From positions 806,001 to 870,000 of the forward strand of contig NZ_CP012382.1 of the NCBI RefSeq assembly GCF_001267885.1: DNA of 64,000 bases, read 5' to 3'. A model generated the notes under the pieces. It was not told the DNA's origin. It did no database searches and worked only from the letters and a program-made list of their open reading frames with translations. The stretch comes from Streptomyces ambofaciens ATCC 23877 (GTDB lineage: Bacteria; Actinomycetota; Actinomycetes; Streptomycetales; Streptomycetaceae). A program made the position numbers and the translations under genes. Positions 15,912 to 25,391 of this stretch are shown here, piece by piece; the first letter of the stretch is position 1; each line of letters starts with the position of its first letter.

Positions 15912-16781
15912 GTGTGTCCCACGATGACGCCCTCGGCGGCCGCGGCCCGGTTCACCGGCCGGACGGTGACCGGTGAGCGCCGGTGGTCCGCTTCCCTCAC
16001 CGAGGTCTTCCTCGCCGACGGACGTACGGTGATGGTCAAGCGCTGCGACGGCGCGGGCGCGGCGCGGGCCGAGTCCGCCGGGCTGCGCTGGCTGGCCGGC
16101 GCCGGCGCGGTGCGGGTTCCGGCGGTGGTCGGCGAGGACGGGCGCCTGCTGGTCACCGACCGCGTGCCCGAGGGTCCGGCGAGTGCGCGGGCGGCGGTCC
16201 GGTTCGGCCGCGACCTGGCCGCGCTGCACTCCGCCGGAGCGCCCGCGTTCGGCGCCGCGCCGCCCGGCGGACCCGAGGAGGCGTTCATCGGCCGGGCCCC
16301 GATGCGCAACGTCGCCGGGAGCGACTGGCCGCGCTGGTACGCGGAGCACCGGGTGCTGCCGTACCTGCGCCGCGCCGTCGACGCCGGCGTCGTCCGGCCG
16401 GGCGAGGCGGCCGACGTCGAGCGGGTCTGCGAGCGGCTGCCCGAACTGGCGGGACCGGCGGAGCCGCCCGCCCGGCTGCACGGCGACCTGTGGAACGGCA
16501 ATGTGCTGTGGGGCGCCGACGGGCACGTCCGCCTGATCGATCCGGCCGCGCACGGCGGGCACCGGGAGACCGACCTCGCAATGCTCGGCCTCTTCGGCTG
16601 CCCGTACCTGGACCGGGTCGTGGCCGGCTACCAGGAGGCCGCGCCGCTCGCCGACGGCTGGGCGGACCGCGTCGGCGTGCACCGGCTCTTCCCGCTGCTG
16701 GTGCACGCCGTGCTCTTCGGGCGCGGCTACGCCGAGCAGGCCCTCGCGGCGGCCCGGGGGGCGTGCCCCCCGGGCCGTTGA
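15912..16781 (+). CDS. Fructosamine kinase / aminoglycoside-phosphotransferase-like protein
   Basis: 289 residues. The opening RFTGRTVTGERRW and VFLADGRTVMVKR are the N-lobe strands. LHGDLWNGNVLW is the catalytic loop (HGDxxxxN), and LIDPAAHGGHRETDLAM the metal-binding DPA. This is the pattern of fructosamine-3-kinase-type deglycating enzymes, which phosphorylate ketoamine adducts on protein or small amines. GTG 15912 was chosen because TAGGCT ends 7 nt upstream and no Shine-Dalgarno is present; ATG 15924 and GTG 15906 are alternatives. The C-terminus overlaps a strong terminator. It is convergent with the catalase gene. Confidence 0.85.
   Translation: MCPTMTPSAAAARFTGRTVTGERRWSASLTEVFLADGRTVMVKRCDGAGAARAESAGLRWLAGAGAVRVPAVVGEDGRLLVTDRVPEGPASARAAVRFGRDLAALHSAGAPAFGAAPPGGPEEAFIGRAPMRNVAGSDWPRWYAEHRVLPYLRRAVDAGVVRPGEAADVERVCERLPELAGPAEPPARLHGDLWNGNVLWGADGHVRLIDPAAHGGHRETDLAMLGLFGCPYLDRVVAGYQEAAPLADGWADRVGVHRLFPLLVHAVLFGRGYAEQALAAARGACPPGR
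16751..16776. terminator. 26-bp perfect palindrome at convergent gene ends
   Basis: A 12-bp stem (16751-16762 with 16765-16776) surrounds a GT centre and ends 2 bp before the kinase stop codon. It would serve as terminator for the kinase and for the convergent catalase. It lies inside coding sequence and encodes RGACPPG. Confidence 0.7.
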
Positions 16782-16784
16782 GCG

Positions 16785-18443
16785 TCAGCGCGTCACGACG
16801 TGCCGCTCGTTGGGCACGCAGTGGGTCATCTTCAGGCCCTCGACGTCGCGCGGCGGGTTCTTGCCGAGGTTGGCCAGCCGCTCGCGGTCCTCGTCGGTGA
16901 GGTCCTGACTGGCCAGCGGCTCCAGGTGCCTCACGTCCTGGGGGCTGATGCCGATGCCCTCGCCGACCCGCAGGCCCAGGTCGTTCTCGACCAGCAGGAA
17001 GTGCCACACCATGCGTTCCTGCACCGGCCGGTCGCACTGGGAGAGCAGGTTGACGAAGTTCGCCACGAGGTCGTCGCGCTCCCACTCCTCCAGCAGCAGG
17101 TAGCGCTGCCCGGCCTGCATGTAGTCGTTGGTGCGCGGGATCCGCTTGCGGGTGAGCCGGCCCTGGATCTCCGGTCCCTGCTCGTCGTGCGTCGGGTACT
17201 CGGCCTCCCGCAGGCCGCCGGTGATGGACGGTTCATAGTTGACGATCGGGTTCTCCCCGCCGCCGTCCTGGTGGTAGGCCATCTGGCCGTCGCGCTGGTT
17301 GGTGCGCACGTGGGCGTTCTTGGCCTGGTTGACGGGCAGCTGGAGGTAGTTCGGGCCCACCCGGTAGCGCTGGGTGTCGCTGTAGGAGAAGGTGCGGCCG
17401 ACGAGCATCTTGTCGTCGGAGAAGTCCAGCCCGTCGACGAGGACGCCGGTGCCGAAGGAGATCTGCTCGTTCTCGGCGAAGTAGTTCTCCGGCATCCGGT
17501 CGAGCACCATCCGGCCGACCGGCTTCGCCGGGAACTCGTTCTCGGGCCAGGTCTTGGTGTCGTCGAGCGGGTCGAAGTCCAGTTCCGGGTGGTCGTGGTC
17601 GTCCATCATCTGGACGAGCAGTTCCCACTCGGGGTGGTCGCCGCGCGTGACGGCGTCGTAGAGGTCCTTGGTGGCGTGGCCGAGGTTCTGCGCCTGGACG
17701 TTGGCGGCGTCCTCCTCGGTCATGCTGCGGACACCCTGCTTGGGCATCCAGTGGTACTTGACCAGCTTGGTCTCGCCCGCCGCGTTGACCCACTTGTAGG
17801 TGTTGACGCCGAAGCCCTGCTGGTGGCGGTAGTCCGCCGGGATGCCGCGCGGACTGAAGAGGTTGACCAGCATGTGCATGCACTCGGGCGTCTGCGACAT
17901 GAAGTCGAAGATGCGCCGGGGCTGCTGCTCGAAGGTCACGGGGTCCGGCTTGAGGGCGTGGATGACGTCCGGGAACTTGATCGCGTCACGGATGAAGAAG
18001 ACGGCCAGGTTGTTGCCGACGAGGTCCCAGTTGCCGTCCTCGGTGTAGAACTTCACCGCGAAGCCGCGGGGGTCGCGCGCCGTCTCGGCGGAGTCGCGTC
18101 CGCCGATGACGGTGGAGAACCGGACGGCCAGGTCGGTGCGCTTGCCCCGCTCCTGGAACAGCTTGGCGCGGGTGTAGCGGTCGATCGGTTCGTCGCCCCA
18201 GGAGCCGTACGCCTCGAAGTAGCCGTACGCGGTGACCCCGCGGGCGTGCACCACACGCTCGGGGATGCGCTCACGGTCGAAGTGGCTGATCTTCTCCAGG
18301 AACTGGTAGTTCTCCAGCGTGGCGGGGCCGCGGGCGCCGACCGTGCGCTGGTTCTGGTTGTCATAGACGGGGTGCCCCTGGCGGTTGGTGAGCACCTTGC
18401 GGTCGTCGCCCGGGGCGGGCCCCTGGCTCGATACGTCCGTCAT
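16785..18443 (-). CDS. Heme catalase
   Basis: 552 residues of a monofunctional heme catalase that disproportionates hydrogen peroxide. The catalytic His is in [17 protein letters not shown], the distal Asn in [15 protein letters not shown], and the proximal heme Tyr in [15 protein letters not shown] (RxxxY pattern). The N-terminal [14 protein letters not shown] and [15 protein letters not shown] are strongly conserved. It is about 65 residues longer than the typical small-subunit type, with an extended C-terminus ending in a helix with [16 protein letters not shown] sits 10 nt before ATG 18443. It is divergent from the TetR gene but separated by nearly 400 bp; OxyR- or CatR-type operators were not identified. 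Confidence 0.95.
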   Translation of the reverse strand: MTDVSSQGPAPGDDRKVLTNRQGHPVYDNQNQRTVGARGPATLENYQFLEKISHFDRERIPERVVHARGVTAYGYFEAYGSWGDEPIDRYTRAKLFQERGKRTDLAVRFSTVIGGRDSAETARDPRGFAVKFYTEDGNWDLVGNNLAVFFIRDAIKFPDVIHALKPDPVTFEQQPRRIFDFMSQTPECMHMLVNLFSPRGIPADYRHQQGFGVNTYKWVNAAGETKLVKYHWMPKQGVRSMTEEDAANVQAQNLGHATKDLYDAVTRGDHPEWELLVQMMDDHDHPELDFDPLDDTKTWPENEFPAKPVGRMVLDRMPENYFAENEQISFGTGVLVDGLDFSDDKMLVGRTFSYSDTQRYRVGPNYLQLPVNQAKNAHVRTNQRDGQMAYHQDGGGENPIVNYEPSITGGLREAEYPTHDEQGPEIQGRLTRKRIPRTNDYMQAGQRYLLLEEWERDDLVANFVNLLSQCDRPVQERMVWHFLLVENDLGLRVGEGIGISPQDVRHLEPLASQDLTDEDRERLANLGKNPPRDVEGLKMTHCVPNERHVVTR

Positions 18444-18763
18444 GTTCGTGGGCTCCTTCGACTCGTGGCCGCCCTCGGACGCGGCCCTGAGCTGCGAGGC
18501 GGCCGTCGGCCGCGCACGTGGGCGCTCCGGGTACCCCGCCGCGCGAGGTCCGACACATACCGATTTGCTCTCTTTTCCGTACCACGCGCCGAGGTCCCGG
18601 ACACCCGTCGCGTGGTCCGGGGCCTCAGGGGTCGTGCGGGTACCCGGGGTGCCGGGAGGCACACAGCACAGCCCGGCCGGGACCGCAACCCGTGGCCGGA
18701 CCGGCACGGCACCCCGCAGGCCGGCCGGCACCGCGACCCCAGGCGATCTCCCCACCACACCTC

Positions 18764-18814
18764 GCGTCCCAATGGGCCACATGTCTCACCGGGCCACATG
18801 TCCCGTTGGGACAT
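18764..18814. promoter_or_regulatory. Two candidate TetR operators
   Basis: ATGTCCCGTTGGGACAT at 18798-18814 is a perfect inverted repeat (7-bp arms, GTT centre). A related but imperfect copy, GCGTCCCAATGGGCCAC, sits at 18764-18780, 34 bp upstream on centre. A 12-bp direct repeat GGGCCACATGTC (18774-18785 and 18791-18802) links them. The first site overlaps where the -35 of the tetR promoter would be, so autorepression is likely. Confidence 0.5.
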
Positions 18815-18823
18815 TTTCGGGTG

Positions 18824-18829
18824 TACGCT
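18824..18829 (+). promoter_or_regulatory. Candidate -10 for leaderless tetR-type mRNA
   Basis: TACGCT ends 7 nt before ATG 18837. The GGAGG between them is only 1 nt from the ATG, too close to work as a ribosome site, which supports leaderless initiation. Confidence 0.4.
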
Positions 18830-18836
18830 CGGAGGC

Positions 18837-19514
18837 ATGACGGCGACGAAGCCTCCCCACGCCCCCGAGGACCGGCGGCAGCGCAAGGCGCGGCAAACCC
18901 GCGACGCGCTGGCCACCGCCGCCTGCGACCTGATCCTGGAGCGCGGGTCCGCGGCGACCACCGTGGAGGCCATCGCCGAGCGCGCGGACGTCACGCGGCG
19001 CACGTTCAGCCGGCACTTCGCCGGCAAGGAGGACGCCGCCCTCGACTTCGTCCGCCGGGACGGCGACCGGATCAACGCGCTGCTGCGCGCACGGCCCGCC
19101 GACGAGCCACCCCTCCTCGCCTACCGCCGGGCCGTGCGCGACTGGCTGGCCGACCGGGAGGACCCGGCCTGGCACGTGCGTCCGCGCATGCGCCGGCTGG
19201 TGGCCCTGGCCGACAGCGAGCCCGACCTGTTCGCCGCCTACCAGCGCATCCGGGTCGACGCCCAGGAGGAGTCGATCCGCATCGTCGCCCGCCGGCTCGG
19301 CACCGACGAGGCCCGGGACGTGCGTCCCGCGGCCGTCGTCGACGCCGCCGCCGGGGTCCTGATCGCCGCCCTGCGCCTGTGGGCACGCGGCGCCGACCGG
19401 GACTCGGGAGCCGCAGACCTCGCCGCCCTCGTGGAGCGGGCCTACGACGCCCTGACCTCGGAGGCCGCGGCCGCGACCCCCGACAGCACCACCGAAGAGC
19501 GAGAAGCACCATGA
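18837..19514 (+). CDS. TetR/AcrR family transcriptional regulator
   Basis: 225 residues. The HTH is AVEAIAERADVTRRTFSRHF-like (residues about 45-65), preceded by the helix-1 segment RKARQTRDALATAACDLILE, a standard TetR N-terminus. The C-terminal ligand domain is Ala/Leu-rich. The ATGA overlap at its end couples it to the SDR gene, so this is probably an autoregulated three-gene operon (regulator, SDR, alcohol dehydrogenase). A candidate operator and a leaderless -10 lie immediately upstream. The inducing ligand is unknown; an alcohol, aldehyde or ketone substrate of the enzymes is a natural guess. Confidence 0.9.
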   Translation: MTATKPPHAPEDRRQRKARQTRDALATAACDLILERGSAATTVEAIAERADVTRRTFSRHFAGKEDAALDFVRRDGDRINALLRARPADEPPLLAYRRAVRDWLADREDPAWHVRPRMRRLVALADSEPDLFAAYQRIRVDAQEESIRIVARRLGTDEARDVRPAAVVDAAAGVLIAALRLWARGADRDSGAADLAALVERAYDALTSEAAAATPDSTTEEREAP

Positions 19515-20299
19515 GCACCACCGGCACCACCCCCGCCCCCGACCACACCCCCGAGTTCACCGGCCGCACCGCCCTCGTCACCGGGGCCGCCTCCGGCATC
19601 GGCCTGGCCACCGCCCGCCGCCTCGGCGCCGGCGGCGCGAACGTCGTCATCGCCGATTTCGACACCGAGGGCGCCGAGAAGGCCGCCGCCGAACTGAGGA
19701 CGCTGGGCGTCCGAGCCGCCGCCGTCGAGCTGGACGTGACCCGTCCGGACTCCGTCGAGGCGGCCGTGCGGTTCACCGTCGACACCTTCGGCGGCCTGGA
19801 CCTCGCCGTGAACAACGCGGGCATCGGCGGCCCGAGCGCCCCGACCGGCGCGTACGACGTGGACGCCTACCACCGCGTCGTACGCACCAACCTCGACGGC
19901 GTCTTCTACTCGATGCGCTACGAACTGCCCGTCATGGAGGCGGCCGGCCAGGGCGGCGCCATCGTCAACGTCGCCTCCATCCTCGGGTCGGTCGGCTTCG
20001 CCGGCTCCCCCGCCTACGTCGCCGCCAAGCACGGTGTGGTCGGCCTGACCAAGGCCGCCGCCGCCGAGTACGCCGCCAAGGGCATCCGCGTCAACGCGGT
20101 CGGCCCCGGCTTCATCGACACCCCGCTGCTCCGGACGATGGACCGGGCCGCCTACGACGGGCTGGTCGCCCTGCACCCGGCCGGCCGTCTCGGACGCTCC
20201 GAGGAGGTCGCCGAGCTGATCGCCTTCCTGCTGTCCGACCGGGCGTCCTTCGTGGCCGGCAGCTACCACCTGGTCGACGGCGCCTACACCGCCGTCTGA
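19511..20299 (+). CDS. SDR family NAD(P)-dependent oxidoreductase
   Basis: 262 residues, classical short-chain dehydrogenase. The cofactor motif TGAASGIG lies at residues 24-31, NNAG at 101-104, and the catalytic Ser156, Tyr169 and Lys173 in ASILGSVGFAGSPAYVAAK. An Asp (D49) after beta2 suggests preference for NAD. The last segment (SYHLVDGAYTAV) is also typical. It would interconvert a hydroxyl and a keto group on an unknown substrate. The ATG overlaps the TetR stop; the ADH gene follows after 55 bp with its own AAGGAG. The TetR-SDR-ADH set suggests a small detoxification or alcohol catabolism operon. Confidence 0.93.
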   Translation: MSTTGTTPAPDHTPEFTGRTALVTGAASGIGLATARRLGAGGANVVIADFDTEGAEKAAAELRTLGVRAAAVELDVTRPDSVEAAVRFTVDTFGGLDLAVNNAGIGGPSAPTGAYDVDAYHRVVRTNLDGVFYSMRYELPVMEAAGQGGAIVNVASILGSVGFAGSPAYVAAKHGVVGLTKAAAAEYAAKGIRVNAVGPGFIDTPLLRTMDRAAYDGLVALHPAGRLGRSEEVAELIAFLLSDRASFVAGSYHLVDGAYTAV

Positions 20300-20354
20300 C
20301 ACCACCCGCCCACCAGGGGGGCCACGGACCGGGGGGAGAACGAAGGAGTTCACC

Positions 20355-21395
20355 ATGAAGGCACTGCAGTACCGCACCATCGGCGCCCCGCCCGAGGTGG
20401 TGACGGTCCCCGACCCGGAGCCCGGCCCCGGCCAGGTGCTGTTGAAGGTCACCGCCGCCGGCGTCTGCCACTCCGACATCGCGGTGATGAGCTGGCCCGC
20501 GGAGGGCTTCCCGTACGAGCTGCCGCTGACCCTCGGCCACGAGGGCGTCGGCACGGTCGCCGCGCTCGGCGCCGGTGTCACCGGCCTGAGCGAGGGCGAC
20601 GCGGTCGCCGTGTACGGGCCCTGGGGCTGCGGCACGTGCGCCAAGTGCGCGGAGGGCAAGGAGAACTACTGCCTGCGCGCCGACGAGCTGGGCATCCGCC
20701 CGCCCGGGCTCGGCCGGCCCGGCTCGATGGCCGAGTACCTGCTCGTCGACGACCCCCGGCACCTGGTCCCGCTGGACGGACTCGACCCGGTCGCGGCGGT
20801 ACCCCTGACGGACGCCGGGCTGACGCCGTACCACGCCATCAAGCGGTCGCTGCCCAAGCTGGTCCCCGGGTCGACCGCGGTGGTCATCGGCACCGGCGGC
20901 CTCGGGCACGTGGCCATCCAGTTGCTCCGCGCCCTGACGTCCGCCCGCGTCGTCGCCCTAGACGTCAGCGAGGACAAGCTGCGCCTCGCCCGCGAGGTGG
21001 GCGCGCACGAGGCGGTGCTGTCGGACGCGAAGGCGGCGGACGCGGTGCGCGAACTCACCGGCGGCCTCGGCGCGGAGGCCGTGTTCGACTTCGTCGGTGT
21101 GGCGCCGACGGTGAAGACCGCGGGCGCCGTCGCGGCCGTGGAGGCCGATGTCACCCTGGTGGGCATCGGCGGCGGATCGCTCCCCGTCGGCTTCGGGCTG
21201 CTGCCCTTCGAGGTGTCGGTCAACGCCCCCTACTGGGGCAGCCGGAGCGAGCTCGTCGAGGTGCTCGCCCTGGCCCGCTCGGGCGCCGTGTCGGTGCACA
21301 CGGAGACCTACTCCCTGGACGACGCCCCGCTCGCGTACGAGCGACTCCACGAGGGGAGGGTCAACGGCCGCGCGGTGATCCTTGCCCACGGCTGA
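20355..21395 (+). CDS. Zinc-dependent alcohol dehydrogenase
   Basis: 346 residues, medium-chain dehydrogenase. Catalytic zinc ligands are Cys38 (AAGVCHSD) and His62-Glu63 (GHEGVG). Structural zinc ligands are Cys92, Cys95, Cys98 and Cys106. The cofactor motif is GTGGLGHVAIQ, and the end RVNGRAVILAHG is normal for the family. It oxidises primary or secondary alcohols or reduces aldehydes with NAD(H). AAGGAG is 7 nt before ATG. It follows the SDR gene by 55 bp and probably belongs to the same TetR-controlled transcript. Confidence 0.93.
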   Translation: MKALQYRTIGAPPEVVTVPDPEPGPGQVLLKVTAAGVCHSDIAVMSWPAEGFPYELPLTLGHEGVGTVAALGAGVTGLSEGDAVAVYGPWGCGTCAKCAEGKENYCLRADELGIRPPGLGRPGSMAEYLLVDDPRHLVPLDGLDPVAAVPLTDAGLTPYHAIKRSLPKLVPGSTAVVIGTGGLGHVAIQLLRALTSARVVALDVSEDKLRLAREVGAHEAVLSDAKAADAVRELTGGLGAEAVFDFVGVAPTVKTAGAVAAVEADVTLVGIGGGSLPVGFGLLPFEVSVNAPYWGSRSELVEVLALARSGAVSVHTETYSLDDAPLAYERLHEGRVNGRAVILAHG

Positions 21396-21518
21396 CCGCT
21401 GCGCCCCGCCGGCCGGACGGGGGCGACGATCGCGCCAACTCGTCGCCCCCGACCGGCCTTTGCGCTCCCCCGGCAGTACAGTCCCCTGGACCGTCCCGCA
21501 GTCCGGAGGAGCCTCCTC

Positions 21519-22745
21519 GTGACCGTGACCGACCGCATCGCCCTCGACCCGTTCGGCGCCGACATCCCCGGGGAGAGCGCCCGGCTGCGCGCCCTCGGAC
21601 CGATGGTGCCCGTGGAGCTGCCGGGCGGCATACCGGCCTGGGCGCCCACCCGCCACGACACGCTCCGGGAGTTGATCCTCGACCCCCGGGTCAGCAAGGA
21701 CCCGCGGCTGCACTGGCGGCTGTGGCCGGAGATCGGCGAACACCCCTCCTGGGCCTGGATCATCGGCTGGGTCGGCGTGGTCAACATGCTCTCCACCTAC
21801 GGCCCCGACCACACCCGGCTGCGCAGGCTGGTGGCGCCGAGCTTCACGCACCGGCGCACCGAGGCGATGCGGCCGAGGGTGGAGGCGATCACCACCGGAC
21901 TGCTCGACGCGCTCGAAGCGTCCCGCGGTGACAGGACCGATCTGCGGGAGGCGTTCGCCCATCCGCTGCCGATGCGCATGATCTGCGAGCTGTTCGGAGT
22001 GCCCGAGGAGATGTGGGAGGACACCGGGCGCCTCATCGCCGCCGTCATGGACACCTCCGACCCGGGTCCGGAGCACGCCGCGTCCGTGCAGCGGCAGATC
22101 GGCACGGTGCTGCCGACGCTGATCGCGCACAAGAGCGAGCATCCCGGCGACGACCTGACCACCGAGCTGATCCGGGTCCGCGACGAGGACGGCGACCGGC
22201 TCTCCGACGAGGAGCTGCTCTACACGCTGCTGCTGGTCATCGGGGCGGGTTTCGAGACCACCGTGAACCTCATCGGGAACGCGGTCGTCGCCCTGCTGAC
22301 GCATCCCGCGCAGCTGGCGGCCGTGCGCTCCGGGCGGATCGGCTGGGACGCGGTCGTCGACGAGACCCTGCGCGTGCACCCGTCGATCGCGTCGCTGCCG
22401 CTGCGGTTCGCCGTCACCGACATCGCCGTCGGCGGTGTCACCGTCCCGGCCGGGGACGCCATCGTCACGACGTACGCCGCCGCCGGGCACGATCCCGCGC
22501 ACCACGGGCCGGACGCGGACGTCTTCGACGCGGCGCGGGGGACCGACGACCACCTGGCGTTCGGCATCGGGGTGCACCGGTGCGTCGGCGCGCCGCTGGC
22601 CCGCGCGGAGGCGCTGACGGCGCTGCCCGCCCTCTTCGCGAGGTTCCCGGAGATACGACTGGCCGTGGACCCCGGGGAACTGCGGCAGGTGCCGTCGTTC
22701 ATCGCCTACGGCTGGCGGGAGATCCCGGTACGGCTGGGCGGCTGA
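21519..22745 (+). CDS. Cytochrome P450
   Basis: 408 residues, bacterial class I P450. I-helix motif GAGFETTV (residues about 245-252) has Glu at the usual acid position; ExxR is ETLR; the heme-ligand loop [15 protein letters not shown] places Cys355 as the axial thiolate. The architecture matches CYP105/107-like soluble actinobacterial enzymes that hydroxylate secondary metabolites or xenobiotics. GTG is the start with GGAGGAG 7 nt upstream. No ferredoxin gene follows, so redox partners must come from elsewhere. A hairpin terminator closes the transcript. It may be separate from the upstream ADH operon (123-bp gap). Confidence 0.93.
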   Translation: MTVTDRIALDPFGADIPGESARLRALGPMVPVELPGGIPAWAPTRHDTLRELILDPRVSKDPRLHWRLWPEIGEHPSWAWIIGWVGVVNMLSTYGPDHTRLRRLVAPSFTHRRTEAMRPRVEAITTGLLDALEASRGDRTDLREAFAHPLPMRMICELFGVPEEMWEDTGRLIAAVMDTSDPGPEHAASVQRQIGTVLPTLIAHKSEHPGDDLTTELIRVRDEDGDRLSDEELLYTLLLVIGAGFETTVNLIGNAVVALLTHPAQLAAVRSGRIGWDAVVDETLRVHPSIASLPLRFAVTDIAVGGVTVPAGDAIVTTYAAAGHDPAHHGPDADVFDAARGTDDHLAFGIGVHRCVGAPLARAEALTALPALFARFPEIRLAVDPGELRQVPSFIAYGWREIPVRLGG

Positions 22746-22774
22746 GCCGGCCCCGGGCCGCACGGCGAGAGGGC

Positions 22775-22817
22775 CGCGGGGGCGCGACCGGTCCCCCGTT
22801 CCGGTCGTGCCCCCGCG
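22775..22817. terminator. Terminator between P450 and PucR-type genes
   Basis: A 17-bp stem with one G-U pair (22775-22791 with 22801-22817) and a 9-nt loop, starting 29 bp after the P450 stop. It may also serve the convergent regulator gene. Confidence 0.65.
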
Positions 22818-22888
22818 ACCCGTCGAACCTATGTGGACGGCTCGGCCGTTGTGAATCGCGTCGATGCCCGCTGCCGGCCGGAGAGGAC

Positions 22889-24421
22889 TCACCCGTGCAC
22901 AGGTGAGTCCGGATGGCCCGGTTTCGTCCCGTGCAGGAGGGGCTGGTCGAGGTCGCCCGCCGCGAGGTGGGCGAGCACCACCTCGTACAGGTCGCTGCCG
23001 GCGGCGAGCAGCTGGCGTTCGAGGACGGGCTCGGCGCTGCGGACGTGCTCGCGCACGGTCTGGGGATGCACCCCCAGGGTCTGCGCGGCCCGCTCGGCGT
23101 TGGCGCCGACGGCGAGCCAGGTGCGCAGGGTGCGCCGCAGCCGCCGGGTGTCCGGCTCCAGACGGCCGAGCAGGTCGCCGGCCCAGCCGCGCAGCGCGGG
23201 CCCGGCCAGCAGGTCGGTCAGACGCACGGGGGCGGGGCTCTCGGCGCCGCCGTCGGCGAGGCGCTGGTCCAGTCCCACCTGGGCGTTCAGGGCGAGGTGG
23301 ACGGTCGCGCGGGCGCTCAGGTCGGTGAAGTCGGTGCGCAGCAGCGCCTCGACCCGCTCCATGCGGGCGCGGACCGTGTTGCGGCTGACCCCGAGGATCT
23401 TCGCCGCGGCGACGGCGGTGAACTCCAGGCCCAGGCGGGTGGTGGCGAGCAGTTCGGCACGGGTGTGGTGCGGCAGGGCGTCGAGCGGGCGCAGCACGTG
23501 GGCCGTCCAGCCGTGCAGCTCCGCCGGGTCCATCAGGCGCTCGGGGTGGGTCCGCTCGGCGTACACCGCCGCCTTCTCGGGGCGGAACCGGGCGACGGCA
23601 AGCGCGCTCACGGCCTGTCCGTAGGCGGTGGCGGTGCGCACGAGGCTCTGCCGTGCGCTGCCGCCCAGGAAGACGCCGGGGGTGCGGCCGACGAGCGAGC
23701 GCAGCTGCCGGCCGGCCGCTGCGCGGGGCGTGAGGACGATGACGTGGCCGTCCATGGCCGGGCACCGTACGACCAGCGCCCGGTCCTCCGTCACCGACAG
23801 GCACTGCTCGGCGAGGCGGTCGCGCTCCTCGGGGCTGCTCTCCACGACGTACACGCACGCCGTGTCGGTGTCGAGCAGACCCGGCCACAGCCCGGCGGCC
23901 ACGCGCCGGGCGGAGACGGTGTCCTCGACCATGAGCAGTTGCAGGATGGCCAGGCGGAGGTCGGACGTCGCCCGCCGCAGCCGGTGGCCGGCCGCGGCCG
24001 ACTCGTGGCCCGCCAGCAGCAGCTCCACCACCTGGGCGGTGTGCGTGACGATGTCGGCGGACCGCCGGTCGAACGGCCTCTCGCGGGCGACCGCGAGGAC
24101 GGCGGCCGGTGCCGGGTGGACCCGCTCGACACGGACGAGCCGCAGATGCCGGTCCCCATCCTCCAGGGCGGCGGAGGCTATCCGGCCCGAGGTGAGGTCG
24201 GCGAGCAGACCGTCGTCCAGCGGAGCCCGGGTGCCGGCCAGCAGGCGGCCGGTGCCGTCCCGCAGCGTCACCGTCGCCTCCGCGGCCCCGGCGAGCCAGG
24301 TCACGACCCTGCGTACGTCGCGTCCGGCCGGCCGCAGGTGGTCGAGCAGCTCCGCCGCCCACTCCACCTGCTCACCGGCCCCGGCATCCCGCTGCCGTGT
24401 CCCGTCCTCGCGGCCCGCCAC
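22889..24421 (-). CDS. PucR-type regulator with two C-terminal helix-turn-helix segments
   Basis: 510 residues. The N-terminal 200 residues include a GAF-like sensor (TVTLRDGTGRLLAGTRAP) and a long helix. Two PucR-family HTH segments follow: AAAKILGVSRNTVRARMERV (residues about 362-382) and RAAQTLGVHPQTVREHVRS (about 455-475). Tandem HTH_30 modules are unusual; single ones are common in PucR/CdaR regulators. GTG start, with GAGGAGAAGG just upstream. It is convergent with the P450 and divergent from the YciO-like gene, and might regulate either. The effector is unknown. Confidence 0.85.
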   Translation of the reverse strand: MAGREDGTRQRDAGAGEQVEWAAELLDHLRPAGRDVRRVVTWLAGAAEATVTLRDGTGRLLAGTRAPLDDGLLADLTSGRIASAALEDGDRHLRLVRVERVHPAPAAVLAVARERPFDRRSADIVTHTAQVVELLLAGHESAAAGHRLRRATSDLRLAILQLLMVEDTVSARRVAAGLWPGLLDTDTACVYVVESSPEERDRLAEQCLSVTEDRALVVRCPAMDGHVIVLTPRAAAGRQLRSLVGRTPGVFLGGSARQSLVRTATAYGQAVSALAVARFRPEKAAVYAERTHPERLMDPAELHGWTAHVLRPLDALPHHTRAELLATTRLGLEFTAVAAAKILGVSRNTVRARMERVEALLRTDFTDLSARATVHLALNAQVGLDQRLADGGAESPAPVRLTDLLAGPALRGWAGDLLGRLEPDTRRLRRTLRTWLAVGANAERAAQTLGVHPQTVREHVRSAEPVLERQLLAAGSDLYEVVLAHLAAGDLDQPLLHGTKPGHPDSPVHG

Positions 24422-24566
24422 CGGCCTTCTCCTCGCCCTCGGCTCGTCTCCCGGCCCAGACCGGGGACGTTACCGCACGGCTCCGCGCCCCCGGCCCCGC
24501 CGACGGGAGCCGCGGCCGGGCCCGCGTCGCCGAGCAGGCCTGTCGGGCGGGACGCCCCGGCGGGCA

Positions 24567-24572
24567 TAAGCT
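24567..24572 (+). promoter_or_regulatory. Candidate -10 for leaderless YciO-like mRNA
   Basis: TAAGCT ends 6 nt before ATG 24579. No Shine-Dalgarno is present. Confidence 0.4.
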
Positions 24573-24578
24573 CGGTGA

Positions 24579-25199
24579 ATGGCGAAGTACTTCGACGTGC
24601 ACCCCGAGAACCCCCAGCCGCGCAGCATCGCCCAGGTCGCCGACAGCGTCCGCTCCGATGCGCTGATCGCGTATCCGACGGACTCCTGCTACGCCCTGGG
24701 CTGCCGACTGGGCAGCCGCGACGGCATCGACCGCATCCGGTCGATCCGGCAACTGGACAGCCGGCACCACTTCACCCTGGTGTGCCAGGACTTCGCGCAG
24801 CTCGGTCAGTTCGTACAGATCGACAACGACGTGTTCCGCGCGATCAAGGCCTCGACCCCCGGCAGCTACACCTTCATCCTCCCGGCGACGAGGGAGGTGC
24901 CGCGCATGCTCCAGCATCCGAAGAAGAAGACCGTGGGGGTGCGTATCCCCGACCACGTGGTCACCCAGTCCCTGCTCGCCGAGCTCGGCGAGCCCCTGCT
25001 GTCGAGCACCCTGCTGCTGCCCGGCGAGGAGGAGCCGATGACCCAGGGCTGGGAGATCAAGGACCGGCTCGACCACGTGGTGGACGCGGTGATCGACTCC
25101 GGGGACTGCGGCACGGAGCCGACCACGGTCGTCGACTTCTCCGGCGGTGGGGCGGAGATCGTGCGGCGGGGCGCGGGCGACACGACCCGGTTCGAGTAG
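24579..25199 (+). CDS. Sua5/YciO/YrdC family protein (L-threonylcarbamoyladenylate synthase-like)
   Basis: 206 residues. The opening RSIAQVADSVRSDALIAYPT and PTDSCYALGCRL supply the family's first nucleotide-binding segment; RQLDSRHHFTLVCQDFAQLG and SYTFILPATREVPRM follow, then GVRIPDHVVTQSLLAELGEP. These match the YciO subfamily: length near 206, no Sua5 C-terminal extension. TsaC/Sua5 make threonylcarbamoyl-AMP for the tRNA t6A modification, whereas the function of YciO is less certain. The mRNA looks leaderless. A strong terminator follows. Confidence 0.88.
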   Translation: MAKYFDVHPENPQPRSIAQVADSVRSDALIAYPTDSCYALGCRLGSRDGIDRIRSIRQLDSRHHFTLVCQDFAQLGQFVQIDNDVFRAIKASTPGSYTFILPATREVPRMLQHPKKKTVGVRIPDHVVTQSLLAELGEPLLSSTLLLPGEEEPMTQGWEIKDRLDHVVDAVIDSGDCGTEPTTVVDFSGGGAEIVRRGAGDTTRFE

Positions 25200-25210
25200 C
25201 GGAGCGTGTG

Positions 25211-25255
25211 CGCACCGCGAGGGGCCGGGCCGTCGTGCCGGCCCCTCGCGGTGCG
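25211..25255. terminator. Strong terminator after YciO-like gene
   Basis: A perfect 18-bp stem (25211-25228 with 25238-25255) and a 9-nt loop start 11 bp after the stop codon. Confidence 0.8.
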
Positions 25256-25391
25256 GTGGGCCCTGTCCGCCGGAACCACCGGCGCACTCGGCCCTCGCGA
25301 GCGGGCGTTCTCCACTCCGTCTCCGGAAACGGCGGCCGTGGTGCGGGAGTTGGCGGAGGGTCCCCTCGTGGGTCCGTGCGCGGGGCGTTGT

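Larger units (their letters stand above)
18444..18836. other. 393-bp catalase/TetR divergent intergenic region
   Basis: This region has no gene that I support. Its right part contains two imperfect copies of a 17-bp palindrome and a candidate -10, described separately. Confidence 0.6.

Noticed and set aside
16800..19514. A 904-codon open frame on the plus strand over the catalase gene
   Set aside because: It is antisense to a clear catalase and only its last part, the TetR protein, is real; GC-rich DNA keeps such frames open by chance.
20958..24362. An open frame of 1134 codons on the minus strand
   Set aside because: It crosses the ADH and P450 genes and the PucR gene in another frame, shows Arg/Pro/Gly-rich translation and no domain.
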